This document shows positions 15,881 through 23,994 of a DNA stretch of 40,427 nucleotides, one piece after another. The notes under the pieces are model-generated. The model was not told where the DNA came from. It saw only the letters and a program-made list of their open reading frames with translations, and ran no database searches. The position numbers and the translations under genes were made by a program. How positions within the stretch are numbered: the first letter of the stretch is position 1; every line of letters begins with the position of its first letter. Origin of the DNA: an uncultured Eubacteriaceae bacterium. Lineage in GTDB: Bacteria > Bacillota > Clostridia > Lachnospirales > Lachnospiraceae. The stretch spans positions 1 through 40,427 of the forward strand of contig CAMEUH010000002.1 in assembly GCA_945938055.1 (NCBI GenBank), in the 5' to 3' direction.

Positions 15881-16897
15881 TTAAATGCACTTAATATAGT
15901 TTCTATATTTTTCCTCATCAAAGCCTTCTGCAATCGCGCGATATAGCGGCATCTGCTTTACCAGAATCGAGGAGTACGGTGAATATGTAATATCCTTCAC
16001 TTCTCTTAATGCCGTCTGGGTTAATGGCTGATACATGAAGTAATCCAGCGTTATGCCTCTTGCTTTTGCAAAATCCAGCGTTTCATATAAATACGTATGT
16101 AAAAAGTATAGCTTTATTTCCTCATAGAATGGTTCAAAATGCTCCGTTTTCTTCATAAATTCCCAGACCAGAAGCTGCACTGCTGCGTGCTCTAAAAGAG
16201 TCTCCTTTGCTTTCATGTCATTGCGCATGGTGCCATTATTATTCTGCCTGTATATGTACAATTTGTCTGGCATAACGGCAAATCGTTTCGCCGTATAAAG
16301 CAGTGGATACACAAATAACGGTTCTTCATATACTACATGTTCCGCATACTGTACTCCCGCTTTTTCAACAACTTCCCTTCGATACAGTTTATTCCAGCAT
16401 CCGTACGTCAATGTTTCGCTCAGTAACATTTTCTTTCTGTCCTCCGGCGAATCAATCTGTATGAATTCATCTTTTATCGGCTGTTTACTGTCCACAATAC
16501 CGATTTTGTCAAAATAATAGTCAAAACCAAATTGAACAATGTCTGCATCCAGTTTCTTTGCTTTTTCATATACTTTTTCAAAAATATCCAGAAGCACCCA
16601 GTCATCCGCATCAACAAAAGCGATATATTCACCGGAAGCATACTTTAACCCTTCATTTCTTGCTCCACCCTGTCTTCTGTTTTCAGGAAGATCGATTATG
16701 GCAACGGAATCCGGATAAGCTCTTTCAAATTCCATGAGCATTTCCCATGTTTTCCCCTCATCGGTAGATGCATCATTAACAAAAATAAGTTCTAATGCTT
16801 CCATCCCGATGGTTTGCTGGACCAGTGATAAGAAGCACTTCGGAAGCCATTTAGTTGCGTTAAAACATGGAATAATCACGCTAACCTTTTTATTCAT
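15881..16897 (-). CDS. Family 2 glycosyltransferase
   Basis: The 338-aa protein has a GT-A glycosyltransferase domain beginning VSVIIPCFNATKWL, with FVNDASTD and the metal-binding DADD at residues 96-99. A C-terminal all-helical region of about 120 residues follows. These enzymes move a sugar from a nucleotide donor to an acceptor. I chose the ATG with AAGGAG seven bases upstream instead of a GTG six codons earlier. A likely promoter with TATAAT at 16920..16925 lies just upstream, so this gene may be the first of the long licD-leg operon. Donor and acceptor cannot be read from the sequence. Confidence 0.88.
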   Translation of the reverse strand: MNKKVSVIIPCFNATKWLPKCFLSLVQQTIGMEALELIFVNDASTDEGKTWEMLMEFERAYPDSVAIIDLPENRRQGGARNEGLKYASGEYIAFVDADDWVLLDIFEKVYEKAKKLDADIVQFGFDYYFDKIGIVDSKQPIKDEFIQIDSPEDRKKMLLSETLTYGCWNKLYRREVVEKAGVQYAEHVVYEEPLFVYPLLYTAKRFAVMPDKLYIYRQNNNGTMRNDMKAKETLLEHAAVQLLVWEFMKKTEHFEPFYEEIKLYFLHTYLYETLDFAKARGITLDYFMYQPLTQTALREVKDITYSPYSSILVKQMPLYRAIAEGFDEEKYRNYIKCI

Positions 16898-16919
16898 ACA
16901 AATACTCCTTTTCACCAGT

Positions 16920-16948
16920 ATTATATCACACCCCCTTTGATTCTTCCA
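16920..16948 (-). promoter_or_regulatory. Possible sigma-A-type promoter of the glycan operon
   Basis: On the minus strand TATAAT (16925..16920) is preceded by TGTGA and, 17 bases upstream, by TGGAAG, which matches TTGACA at only three positions. It sits 23 bases before the start of the glycosyltransferase gene 15881..16897. The -10 element is perfect and the -35 is weak; no alternative was found in the 60-base gap. Confidence 0.4.
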
Positions 16949-16957
16949 TTAAATATC

Positions 16958-17932
16958 TTAGTTCTTTGGTCCCTGCAAAATCATCATCAGTTTATCATTA
17001 ATGGCAATCAGCTGCTGCACCTTACTCTTTAATTCTCCATTTTCAGCCAGCAGACCGCTTATAAATGTTTCCAGACTGCCATCCATCATTAGCTTATACT
17101 GCATTTCCTCCAGCATCCTATGATAAAACGGCGTCATTTTGGCATAATCCCACCAGATTTGCTCAATGTCAAAATGGCAATTCTGTACATCCCATGGTTT
17201 ATCTCCTGCATAATGAATAATTGCTGTATTCTCCTTCACATACTGATAGCTAAGCTTCTGATTATGGGAAATCCTTGCAAATAAATCATATTTTGCATAA
17301 TCCACATATCCGATACGCTCCCAGTGTACATAATTCAGAATATCTTGATCCGGAGCCTCCATCTGATAATTCCACTCTTCAACAGCTTCCATATAGGTTC
17401 TGAAATTATGATTCTGCCGTATTTTCCCAATATTAAGAAGCATGACTCCCGCATTAAAGTACCGGTATCCCTGTTGCAGCATAGGACCAAACATCTCCCG
17501 CTGTTTCTCTCCAAAAGTATCAGGAGTTCTTTTTCCGTTGCTGTCATCCGCCGCAATAATTTCATATTCTCCGAAATCCATGTGATATAAATCGCAGATG
17601 GACTGATTGATAATTAAATCCACATCCAGATACAGTAATCGTTCCACACTCTCCGGCAATATGTCCATTAACATCAGTCTGTAATATGTTTCTATGCTCC
17701 ATTGCGTATTCCTTGGCAGTTTCACATCGAATTTACTTCCATCCACCTTTAAAGATATAATACTGATATCATACTGTTTTAAAGAATCTTCCAGAATCCG
17801 AATATCTTCTTCCTCTAGTTCACTATGCAGAAGATATGCATCAATATGTTCCCCATTATTGACACATAAGGAAGTCAGCATGACTCCCGTATAATATAAG
17901 TACTTTTTATTTAATGCCGTGGCAATATTCAT
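16958..17932 (-). CDS. Family 8 glycosyltransferase
   Basis: The 324-aa protein has the GT8 layout: an N-terminal MNIATALNKKYLYYTGVML segment, the DxD metal motif in YLDVDLII (101-108), YRYFNAGVMLLN in the middle and HYAGDKPWD near residue 237, where the His completes the metal site. GT8 enzymes are retaining transferases that commonly use UDP-glucose or UDP-galactose. The last 35 residues look like a short coiled coil (ENGELKSKVQQLIAINDKL). The start has GAGGAG seven bases upstream. It follows a DUF4422 gene on the same strand and is probably part of the transcript that begins at the sigma-28-type promoter at 19617..19643, if the intervening hairpin is read through. Confidence 0.9.
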   Translation of the reverse strand: MNIATALNKKYLYYTGVMLTSLCVNNGEHIDAYLLHSELEEEDIRILEDSLKQYDISIISLKVDGSKFDVKLPRNTQWSIETYYRLMLMDILPESVERLLYLDVDLIINQSICDLYHMDFGEYEIIAADDSNGKRTPDTFGEKQREMFGPMLQQGYRYFNAGVMLLNIGKIRQNHNFRTYMEAVEEWNYQMEAPDQDILNYVHWERIGYVDYAKYDLFARISHNQKLSYQYVKENTAIIHYAGDKPWDVQNCHFDIEQIWWDYAKMTPFYHRMLEEMQYKLMMDGSLETFISGLLAENGELKSKVQQLIAINDKLMMILQGPKN

Positions 17933-17955
17933 CTTTTTGCTCCTCGTATCCCTTT

Positions 17956-19125
17956 CTACTCTTCCCTAAGTGCCAGTTCCACATAAATTCTTGCCTGATG
18001 AAGATTACCATCATTTAAATAAGCATTGGCAAGATAATTATACACCCGGATTCTTTGCTCCTTGTCCTCTTCCAAGATTTTCTGAATTGACAGTGATATA
18101 AATTCTGTAGATAAATTCTTTTCCAGAATAAAATGGTATAATGCATTATCTGCCAGACTTTCCGTAAGCAGTTCTTTCAGGTGAACATATAATTTCGTCA
18201 ATTCTTTATAATCCGTGGAATAGGATACCAGATTCCTTTTTCCTGCTCTTTCTTCTGTCGTCATTATTTCTGCAAAGGTATATATCGCCGCCAAATCTCC
18301 CTCTGTATCCGAATCCTTAAAAAATAAGTCAGGCCTCTTTGTATTTACTTCTTTTAAATATGCCGTAACCTCTTTATACTGACCATCCTGTAACAATTTT
18401 GCCGATTTTGCAATCACTTCCTTGGTCTCTGACTTAACCCCCATCAGGCCAACGGGTGCCTCATATGGTTTTAACTGATTCTGTCTGACCCAAACCATAA
18501 CCAGACGTTCCGCCAGAAATCCAAACACACGTCGGTCATAATCATCATATCCTGTCATATCGATCTGTTTCTCTACCTCAAAAAGAATGGTAAAGAGCCA
18601 CTCTGCATACTGATTCATCAGTTTCCGGCTGGTAACCATCATGTTGGCATAATACATGCAGCATCCGTCCATGACCGTATCATAGGTTAACAGATACTCC
18701 GGATAATATTTTTTTATAGCCTCCCTTGTAAGGTCAAGATCTCTTGCATAATGCTTTTTTGCATAACCCTCGTAAATACTTTCGCCTTCCGGATATATCA
18801 GCCGTCCTGTAACGATTACATCATATTTCTTTAGAATTTCTTCCAGCTCTGATGCCTGAAACAGTTCTTCCTTTTCATTAAGAAAATATCTTCTGTAATG
18901 ACAAAGACCTGTTATGTCACAATCCGATCCATTCTTCCACATCCAGTAAAGCCCTGATAATTCACTATAATTAGGATTCTTCGCAGAAATATTATCTCCC
19001 GTGTTATCCGTAAGATATCCCAATGGCTCATGCAATGCCGCTCCTACCTGCAACGGAATATAGATTTTATCCTCCGGCACATCAAATTCCTTATGTGCCA
19101 TTACATATATCCTTATGTCCTTCAA
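17956..19125 (-). CDS. DUF4422 putative glycosyltransferase with helical C-terminal extension
   Basis: Residues 1-225 match DUF4422, a GT-A-like family in glycan gene clusters (IYVMAHKEFDVPED at the N-terminus; GLYWMWKNG and GLCHYRRYF near residue 60-85). Residues 230-389 are helical and end in a TPR-like repeat (LANAYLNDGNLHQARIYVELAL), which may dock a protein acceptor. The start codon is TTG at 19125, with AGGAGG five bases upstream; the family N-terminus begins at this point, so an ATG eight codons later is less likely. The transferred sugar is unknown. It follows the 119-aa gene, separated by a hairpin. Confidence 0.82.
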   Translation of the reverse strand: MKDIRIYVMAHKEFDVPEDKIYIPLQVGAALHEPLGYLTDNTGDNISAKNPNYSELSGLYWMWKNGSDCDITGLCHYRRYFLNEKEELFQASELEEILKKYDVIVTGRLIYPEGESIYEGYAKKHYARDLDLTREAIKKYYPEYLLTYDTVMDGCCMYYANMMVTSRKLMNQYAEWLFTILFEVEKQIDMTGYDDYDRRVFGFLAERLVMVWVRQNQLKPYEAPVGLMGVKSETKEVIAKSAKLLQDGQYKEVTAYLKEVNTKRPDLFFKDSDTEGDLAAIYTFAEIMTTEERAGKRNLVSYSTDYKELTKLYVHLKELLTESLADNALYHFILEKNLSTEFISLSIQKILEEDKEQRIRVYNYLANAYLNDGNLHQARIYVELALREE

Positions 19126-19136
19126 TGCTTCCTCCT

Positions 19137-19170
19137 AAAAGAATGACCCAAGTATAACCATACCTGGGTC
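19137..19170 (-). terminator. Stem-loop, weak terminator or attenuator
   Basis: On the minus strand GACCCAGGTAT (19170..19160) can pair with ATACTTGGGTC (19155..19145) through a short loop, and ATTCTTTT follows. The T-run is interrupted and the ribosome binding site of the DUF4422 gene begins directly behind. Partial termination that sets the ratio of the 119-aa protein to the downstream glycosyltransferases is the likeliest role. Confidence 0.5.
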
Positions 19171-19186
19171 CACTTCTCATACTCTT

Positions 19187-19546
19187 TTAATACTCTGCTG
19201 TTACCTTCTCTATCTGCTTTACAAATTCCAGAACTCCGCCCTTAAGCGCAACAGCAATCAATGCATCCTCTTTCTTTGACAATGCATCTCCCAATTCCTT
19301 TACTGCCTCATTCACCTTTTCCTTTTCAATCAGGACTTCCTTCTCATTAATCACGTCCATTGTCCTGTTAATTATTTCAATAATCCAGTTAATTCCCTTC
19401 ACCACTTCATCCAGATACGCATCCGTATCTAACAGTCTGTTTCCGCTCAGTTCTTCGGAAACATTTTCAATTCCCTTGATAAGCTTTGCACTATATTCAT
19501 GTGCAACCTGTAACGCCTCTATCTGCTGCTGTCTGTAATCATCCAT
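19187..19546 (-). CDS. Small helical protein of unknown function, sigma-28-linked
   Basis: The 119-aa protein was not recognised. It begins MDDYRQQQIEAL and appears almost wholly alpha-helical, with heptad-like segments and an acidic-basic pattern (INEKEVLIEKEKVNEAVKEL). It has no Cys, no signal peptide and no membrane segment. The ATG was chosen because AGGAG lies nine bases upstream; an ATG three codons earlier is too close to that site. A sigma-28-type promoter at 19617..19643 precedes it, so it is expected to be expressed with flagellin. Size and helicity resemble flagellar export chaperones such as FliS, FliT and FlgN, but no specific motif links it to them. A chaperone or adaptor that brings flagellin to glycosyltransferases is a possibility only. 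Confidence 0.8.
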   Translation of the reverse strand: MDDYRQQQIEALQVAHEYSAKLIKGIENVSEELSGNRLLDTDAYLDEVVKGINWIIEIINRTMDVINEKEVLIEKEKVNEAVKELGDALSKKEDALIAVALKGGVLEFVKQIEKVTAEY

Positions 19547-19616
19547 GATTTTCATCTCCTAAATTCTTGTTTTCTCCATGCGCCCCGTTCAATCCAGGCT
19601 GATACTATATATTAAT

Positions 19617-19643
19617 ATATCGGCAGTATTCTTTAAAATATTA
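19617..19643 (-). promoter_or_regulatory. Sigma-28/SigD-type promoter before the 119-aa gene
   Basis: On the minus strand TAAT (19643..19640), a 16-base spacer and CCGATAT (19623..19617) match the flagellar sigma factor consensus TAAA-N15/16-CCGATAT. It lies about 70 bases before the ATG at 19546. The same -10 heptamer precedes flaG, flgM and both flagellin genes in this window. Confidence 0.72.
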
Positions 19644-19670
19644 TACATCCAATATAAATTATGTTATACT
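19642..19670 (+). promoter_or_regulatory. Possible sigma-A-type promoter of the plus-strand glycosyltransferase
   Basis: TATACA at 19642..19647, 17 bases, then TATACT at 19665..19670. Each element matches consensus at four to five positions. It overlaps the -35 of the divergent sigma-28-type promoter, so the two transcripts may compete. The ATG is 33 bases downstream. Confidence 0.45.
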
Positions 19671-19702
19671 TATTCCATATAGTCCAACCGGAGGAACGCC
19701 AC

Positions 19703-20665
19703 ATGCCAAAAGTATCCATTATTATTCCTGCATATAACGCCGAAAAAACCTTAGCTGCCTGTCTGGGCAATCTGGTTCATCAGACACTCCCAGATATTGA
19801 GATTATCCTTGTAAATGACTGTTCCACAGATAACACTCTGTCTATTATGATGGATTGTGAATCACAATTTCCTGAGAAAATCATTGTTGTAAACTCCGAC
19901 AAAAACCGTGGCGCAGGTGGTGCAAGGAATGTGGGACTATGCTATGCATCCGGTGAATATATTGGTTTTGTGGATAGTGATGACATCGTCGTTCCCGAAA
20001 TGTATGAGAAATTATATCAAAAAGCCATTGAGGAGAATTATGACATTGTTGACTGCGGCTATTATAACGAGGCAACCGACAGTGCCATGGTCCATACCTC
20101 AGATGAGTTATCCGGTACATTGAATGACTGGAAGAGAAGTGAATTAATTGCCAGTGGCGGCTATTTCTGGTCCAGAATTTTTAAAAAATCATTTTTTGAC
20201 GAATTAAACATCCAATTCCGCGAAAACTGTATTCTGGAGGATTGCGAAACACTTATGCTGACTTTTGCCAAGGCACATAACATCGGCAATGTAAAGGAGA
20301 TTCTTTACTGCTACAAAAATTACAACACTTCCATTTCAAAGTGTACCAATGCAGCTACCTTTTTCCGTAACTCCACTGCCGCCATTGAGGCCATTTATAA
20401 CACCTTGTCTGTTCTGCCAAACTATCCGGGAATTCAGAAAGCTGTAGAATACTCCATTGTTAATTTGTGTGCACTCAGCATTGATGCCTGCCTGACAAGC
20501 GGGGCAAACGACCCGGAATTCATAAATAAAGACCGTTATAAGAAAATTGCAGGATATCTTCAATCCATGGTAAAGATTCCGTTCGACGATAACAATTTTA
20601 TTAGAAATAAGATTTCTAAGGAAGAACGAAACACTTTAAAAGAGTTACTTTCCTATTCCTTTTAA
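19703..20665 (+). CDS. Family 2 glycosyltransferase, the only plus-strand gene
   Basis: The 320-aa protein has a GT-A domain with VSIIIPAYNAEKTL at the N-terminus, VNDCSTD at 38-44 and the metal motif DSDD at 91-94, followed by a helical C-terminal domain. It is a paralog of the protein at 22879..23856: NDxSTD, NRGAGGARN, GEYIGF and MYEKLYQKA fall at the same residue numbers. I chose the ATG with GGAGG eight bases upstream; an in-frame ATG 14 codons earlier has no such site. Its last 21 bases overlap the convergent GT2-TPR gene. Donor sugar and acceptor are unknown. Confidence 0.88.
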   Translation: MPKVSIIIPAYNAEKTLAACLGNLVHQTLPDIEIILVNDCSTDNTLSIMMDCESQFPEKIIVVNSDKNRGAGGARNVGLCYASGEYIGFVDSDDIVVPEMYEKLYQKAIEENYDIVDCGYYNEATDSAMVHTSDELSGTLNDWKRSELIASGGYFWSRIFKKSFFDELNIQFRENCILEDCETLMLTFAKAHNIGNVKEILYCYKNYNTSISKCTNAATFFRNSTAAIEAIYNTLSVLPNYPGIQKAVEYSIVNLCALSIDACLTSGANDPEFINKDRYKKIAGYLQSMVKIPFDDNNFIRNKISKEERNTLKELLSYSF

Positions 20666-21706
20666 CCGCTTTAACGCCTCCAGTGCCGGTTCATATTCTC
20701 CACACTGCTTATAATATTGTCTGGCTTTTTCATACTCACCGAGGCACTCACGGATAACACCGGCATTATAGTACGCCTTAAAACTGTTGCACCCTTCTAC
20801 CTTGCAGAAAGAATAGGTAACCGCTTTTTCAAATTCCCTGACAGCCTCCTCAAACATGGCGTTATTCATATATGCAAGCCCCATAAGGAATACATAATCA
20901 GCCGATACGGCAAACTCCTTATAAATATTCTCTAAAAACATCATTTCCCCATACCGTTTCAACTGTAACAGGGCATAAGCATACGTTTCCACCATATCCT
21001 GTACATACTCAAGTCCCGGATTCAGATCAAAACCAAGTCCCTGTTCAAAATACTCTGCTGCCTTATCATATTCCTGGCACATGTAATAACTCTTGCCAAG
21101 CTGATAAAAAGTATATGGGTCTTCTCCCATTTCTTTTAAATCCAACAGCAGAAGCTCAATATTTCTCTTTGCCTTTTTCTTTTTTTCCTCTTTCGTTCCC
21201 TCATATCCACTATGACCGATCTGAATGGGCACATTCTGATGTTCAGCACTTTTTCCATCTTTGCGTACTACCTGTTCATGAATCCGTCCTCTGTATTCAT
21301 AAAATCTTCGGTCAAACATACGGCTGATTCGTTCATGCCCTGATTCTTTGCCATCCACGCCATCATAGTTGTTTACTCTTTCAATCCGCCCAGCCATCTC
21401 AGGATTTTCACGCAATAATTGTTCCACCCGTCTCACATCAAACTGCTCAATCCATTCATCACTATCCAGAACCAGAATCCAATCATTATTTGCCAGACTA
21501 ACAGAATAATTTCTTGCCTTGGAAAAATCATTACACCATACAAATTCACCTAATACATCTGCATAGTTTTTTATAACCTGCTTGGTTGCATCCATGGAGC
21601 CTGTATCTACCACTACAATTTCCAAATCATATAACTTTAATGATTTCAAACATTTTTCTAATTTTTCTACTTCATTCCTTGTAATAATACATACGGACAA
21701 CTTCAT
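20645..21706 (-). CDS. Family 2 glycosyltransferase with C-terminal TPR repeats
   Basis: The 353-aa protein has a compact GT2 domain (LSVCIITRNEVEKL at the N-terminus, VVVDTGSMD at 31-39, DSDE at 81-84). It is followed from about residue 180 by tetratricopeptide-like repeats, for example DPYTFYQLGKSYYMCQEYD, DYVFLMGLAYMNNAMFEEA and KAYYNAGVIRECLGEYEKA. TPR domains bind proteins, so this glycosyltransferase may act on a protein acceptor directly. GAGGATG precedes the ATG. It lies 15 bases downstream of the CgeB-like gene on the same strand, and the plus-strand gene runs into its 3' end. Flagellin is the obvious candidate acceptor by neighbourhood, without direct proof. Confidence 0.87.
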   Translation of the reverse strand: MKLSVCIITRNEVEKLEKCLKSLKLYDLEIVVVDTGSMDATKQVIKNYADVLGEFVWCNDFSKARNYSVSLANNDWILVLDSDEWIEQFDVRRVEQLLRENPEMAGRIERVNNYDGVDGKESGHERISRMFDRRFYEYRGRIHEQVVRKDGKSAEHQNVPIQIGHSGYEGTKEEKKKKAKRNIELLLLDLKEMGEDPYTFYQLGKSYYMCQEYDKAAEYFEQGLGFDLNPGLEYVQDMVETYAYALLQLKRYGEMMFLENIYKEFAVSADYVFLMGLAYMNNAMFEEAVREFEKAVTYSFCKVEGCNSFKAYYNAGVIRECLGEYEKARQYYKQCGEYEPALEALKRLKGIGK

Positions 21707-21721
21707 TGGACATCCTCACCA

Positions 21722-22870
21722 TTATTTGTTTTCTATCTCTGCAAACATCTTTTGAAAAGCCTTTTCATAACCATAACTTCTCACTTTTTCATGACCACAT
21801 TCTGCAATCTGTATCCGTTCGGAATCATGAGACAGATAATATTCTATCTTTTCCATCATATCCTCCGGACTGCTATACATTACCAAATCTTTTCCATCTT
21901 CAAAATGTTCTGCTATCCCAGCCTGATAATTGGTTAAACAGAATCCTCCGGCTCCAAGAATATCAAAGACCCTAAGTGGTACACCTGATGTAATGGAACG
22001 CATGGTAATATTTAAATTAATCTTTGAATTTCGGAAAACCTTTGGCATCTCCTCACAATATTCCACGCCCCCATGCGCCTTTACCGACGGGATGTCCTCT
22101 ATCCGGCCCTGGGTAAACAAATTTACCTGAAATCGCGACGCCGCCATAGACAACAGTTTCCGTCTCTCGGTTCCTGTCACCAGCTTATTCATCTGATTCG
22201 CCATGACAATGGAATCCGGAACGTTCATTCCCTGCAAATCCATATTTATGGCATGAAGATACTTTTTGGTGAACTCTTTATCCACGATTTCATTAATAAA
22301 GTTATATCCATAAACCTTCTGCTGTGCCTCTGTCAATGCATCCACAAATCCAGAGTAGTATTGCGGGATGTTATCCGAAAACATTGCCTCATTCTTTTTA
22401 AGATATAGGTTTCCCACAAAGCTGACATCATATTGATACCGTGTTCCCCGAATATCAGTACCCAGCAGTTTATCCAGCCGTTCCCTGTCTACCGCCAGCG
22501 GCATATAGAACAAATTCTGTACCTTGTATGCATCCAGAGTCTGAATTCCATCCTTTTCAAAAAGATAAATACGATTACAGTCATAATACACTTCCCTCTG
22601 AAATAAAGTATAATTAGGCCAGTCGTAAATCCATGATATATATATTTTCTTCATCTGATGACACATTCCTGATATCATGGGAAGAAAATCATATGAAAAT
22701 ACTATATCAATATCCTTTGCCATTTTCTCTGCTGCCTCCATGGCAGCCCGTCCATCCAGATATTCTTTTACATCCCTTTGCATCACAAGAACTTCATCCG
22801 CAATCTCTTTCAGATGATTCAGGGTATCCCTAAAAGAATTTTCATTCCAGCTGCAATATAAGATTCTCAT
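21722..22870 (-). CDS. CgeB/DUF3880-like GT-B glycosyltransferase
   Basis: The 382-aa protein begins MRILYCSWNENSF and has an N-terminal DUF3880-like half (FSYDFLPMISGMC, ISWIYDWPNYTLF). The C-terminal half resembles a GT family 1 nucleotide-sugar binding domain, with NLNITMRSITSGVPLRVFDILGAGGFCLTNY near residues 285-320. This architecture is found in CgeB of Bacillus spore-coat glycosylation and in surface-glycan clusters. The upstream gene's stop codon TAA overlaps an ATG three codons earlier. The ATG chosen has GAGG eleven bases upstream. It is probably co-transcribed with the flanking GT2 genes. The sugar is unknown. Confidence 0.83.
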   Translation of the reverse strand: MRILYCSWNENSFRDTLNHLKEIADEVLVMQRDVKEYLDGRAAMEAAEKMAKDIDIVFSYDFLPMISGMCHQMKKIYISWIYDWPNYTLFQREVYYDCNRIYLFEKDGIQTLDAYKVQNLFYMPLAVDRERLDKLLGTDIRGTRYQYDVSFVGNLYLKKNEAMFSDNIPQYYSGFVDALTEAQQKVYGYNFINEIVDKEFTKKYLHAINMDLQGMNVPDSIVMANQMNKLVTGTERRKLLSMAASRFQVNLFTQGRIEDIPSVKAHGGVEYCEEMPKVFRNSKINLNITMRSITSGVPLRVFDILGAGGFCLTNYQAGIAEHFEDGKDLVMYSSPEDMMEKIEYYLSHDSERIQIAECGHEKVRSYGYEKAFQKMFAEIENK

Positions 22871-22878
22871 TGAACACA

Positions 22879-23856
22879 TTACCTCACTGTTTCAAACCAC
22901 CGAAGTATCTCTTTACTTTCCTCAGTCATGTTCTTATTCAGATAAAAATTATTCTGCCAGTTCTCCCATTTTCCGGCTGATATTTTCTTTAGACTTCTTA
23001 AGTTATCCATCAACTGAAAGGACGGATTTTCCTGATTCCAAAGACACATTCCAATTGCGCAGGAAAAACAGCTCAACATAGCATAATCCATTGCTTCCAA
23101 AACATTTTTCCCTATTTCCGGAATTTTGGAAGACTCTGGAAGAAAGGACTGTTTCAGGAAACCAACTGCTTCCATTGCATCCAGCATATCGGAAAATTTT
23201 TTCTGCTCATTTCCTGATTTTGAAGAGGACTGTTCATTATTCTTATAATAATATAATACTAATTTTACATTTCCTATTCTCTTTGCCAGCAAAACGACAT
23301 GTATCAGGAAATCCAAATCTTCATAAATAACACCTTCACGAATCCGGCATTGATTTTCTTTGAGCAATGAGGATCGAAATATTTTCGTTACTGCATAACC
23401 CACGCCGGCAATGATTTTTCCTCTCTTCTCATCATCCAAATCACCGATGACATCATCCCCATAAGACAATACTGACTTTCCCATGTTTTCTTCATAGTAT
23501 GCACAGTCTACAATATCGCAATCTTCTTCGGCTGCTTTTTGATATAGCTTTTCATACATCGTCCCATCAATCACATCATCGCAATCCATGAAGCCAATAT
23601 ATTCGCCTTCTGCCATACTAATTCCCATGTTTCTTGCCCCACCGGCCCCACGGTTTACTTCAGAACAAATCACCTTGATTTTATTCGGATATTGTTTTCT
23701 CCAATTTTCAAGAAGCTCTCCACTTTTATCCGTAGAAGCGTCATTCACCAGAATCAGTTCCATTTCTCCCAGGGTTTGTCCCGTCAGGCATTTCATGCAT
23801 CTGTCAATATACTTTTCTCCATTGTAAACCGGTACGATTACAGATACTTTTACCAA
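22879..23856 (-). CDS. Family 2 glycosyltransferase, paralog of the plus-strand gene
   Basis: The 325-aa protein has KVSVIVPVYNGEKYI at the N-terminus, VNDASTD at 38-44, NRGAGGARN at 68-76 and DCDD at 91-94, where the usual DxDD reads with Cys. A helical C-terminal region with cysteines (MLSCFSCAIGMCLW) follows. The start is TTG at 23856 with GGGGG nine bases upstream; no ATG lies between it and the nearest stop. A promoter with TATAAT and ATGACT is seen 40 to 65 bases upstream, so it probably heads the three-gene unit down to 20645. It is homologous along its length to 19703..20665. Confidence 0.88.
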   Translation of the reverse strand: MVKVSVIVPVYNGEKYIDRCMKCLTGQTLGEMELILVNDASTDKSGELLENWRKQYPNKIKVICSEVNRGAGGARNMGISMAEGEYIGFMDCDDVIDGTMYEKLYQKAAEEDCDIVDCAYYEENMGKSVLSYGDDVIGDLDDEKRGKIIAGVGYAVTKIFRSSLLKENQCRIREGVIYEDLDFLIHVVLLAKRIGNVKLVLYYYKNNEQSSSKSGNEQKKFSDMLDAMEAVGFLKQSFLPESSKIPEIGKNVLEAMDYAMLSCFSCAIGMCLWNQENPSFQLMDNLRSLKKISAGKWENWQNNFYLNKNMTEESKEILRWFETVR

Positions 23857-23892
23857 AATATAATCCCCCTTAGCCGGATTTTTCTTTTTAAA

Positions 23893-23921
23893 ATTATATC
23901 ATGAACATTCTTAAAAGTCAT
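23893..23921 (-). promoter_or_regulatory. Sigma-A-type promoter of the glycosyltransferase unit
   Basis: On the minus strand ATGACT (23921..23916, four of six matches to TTGACA), 17 bases and a perfect TATAAT (23898..23893) preceded by TG. It lies directly behind the flagellin terminator and 37 bases before the TTG start at 23856. Confidence 0.6.
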
Positions 23922-23926
23922 CCAGC

Positions 23927-23969
23927 AAAAAGGGTACCGCTCACGATATATTCGTAAACGATACCCTTT
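23927..23969 (-). terminator. Intrinsic terminator of the first flagellin gene
   Basis: On the minus strand AAAGGGTAT + CGTTTACGA (23969..23952) pairs with TCGTGAGCG + GTACCCTTT (23946..23929), an 18-pair stem with a few G-U pairs and an ATATA loop. TTTTT follows. It lies 26 bases after the flagellin stop codon. Confidence 0.9.
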
Positions 23970-23994
23970 ATTAAAACGATGAACTATCTAAAGA

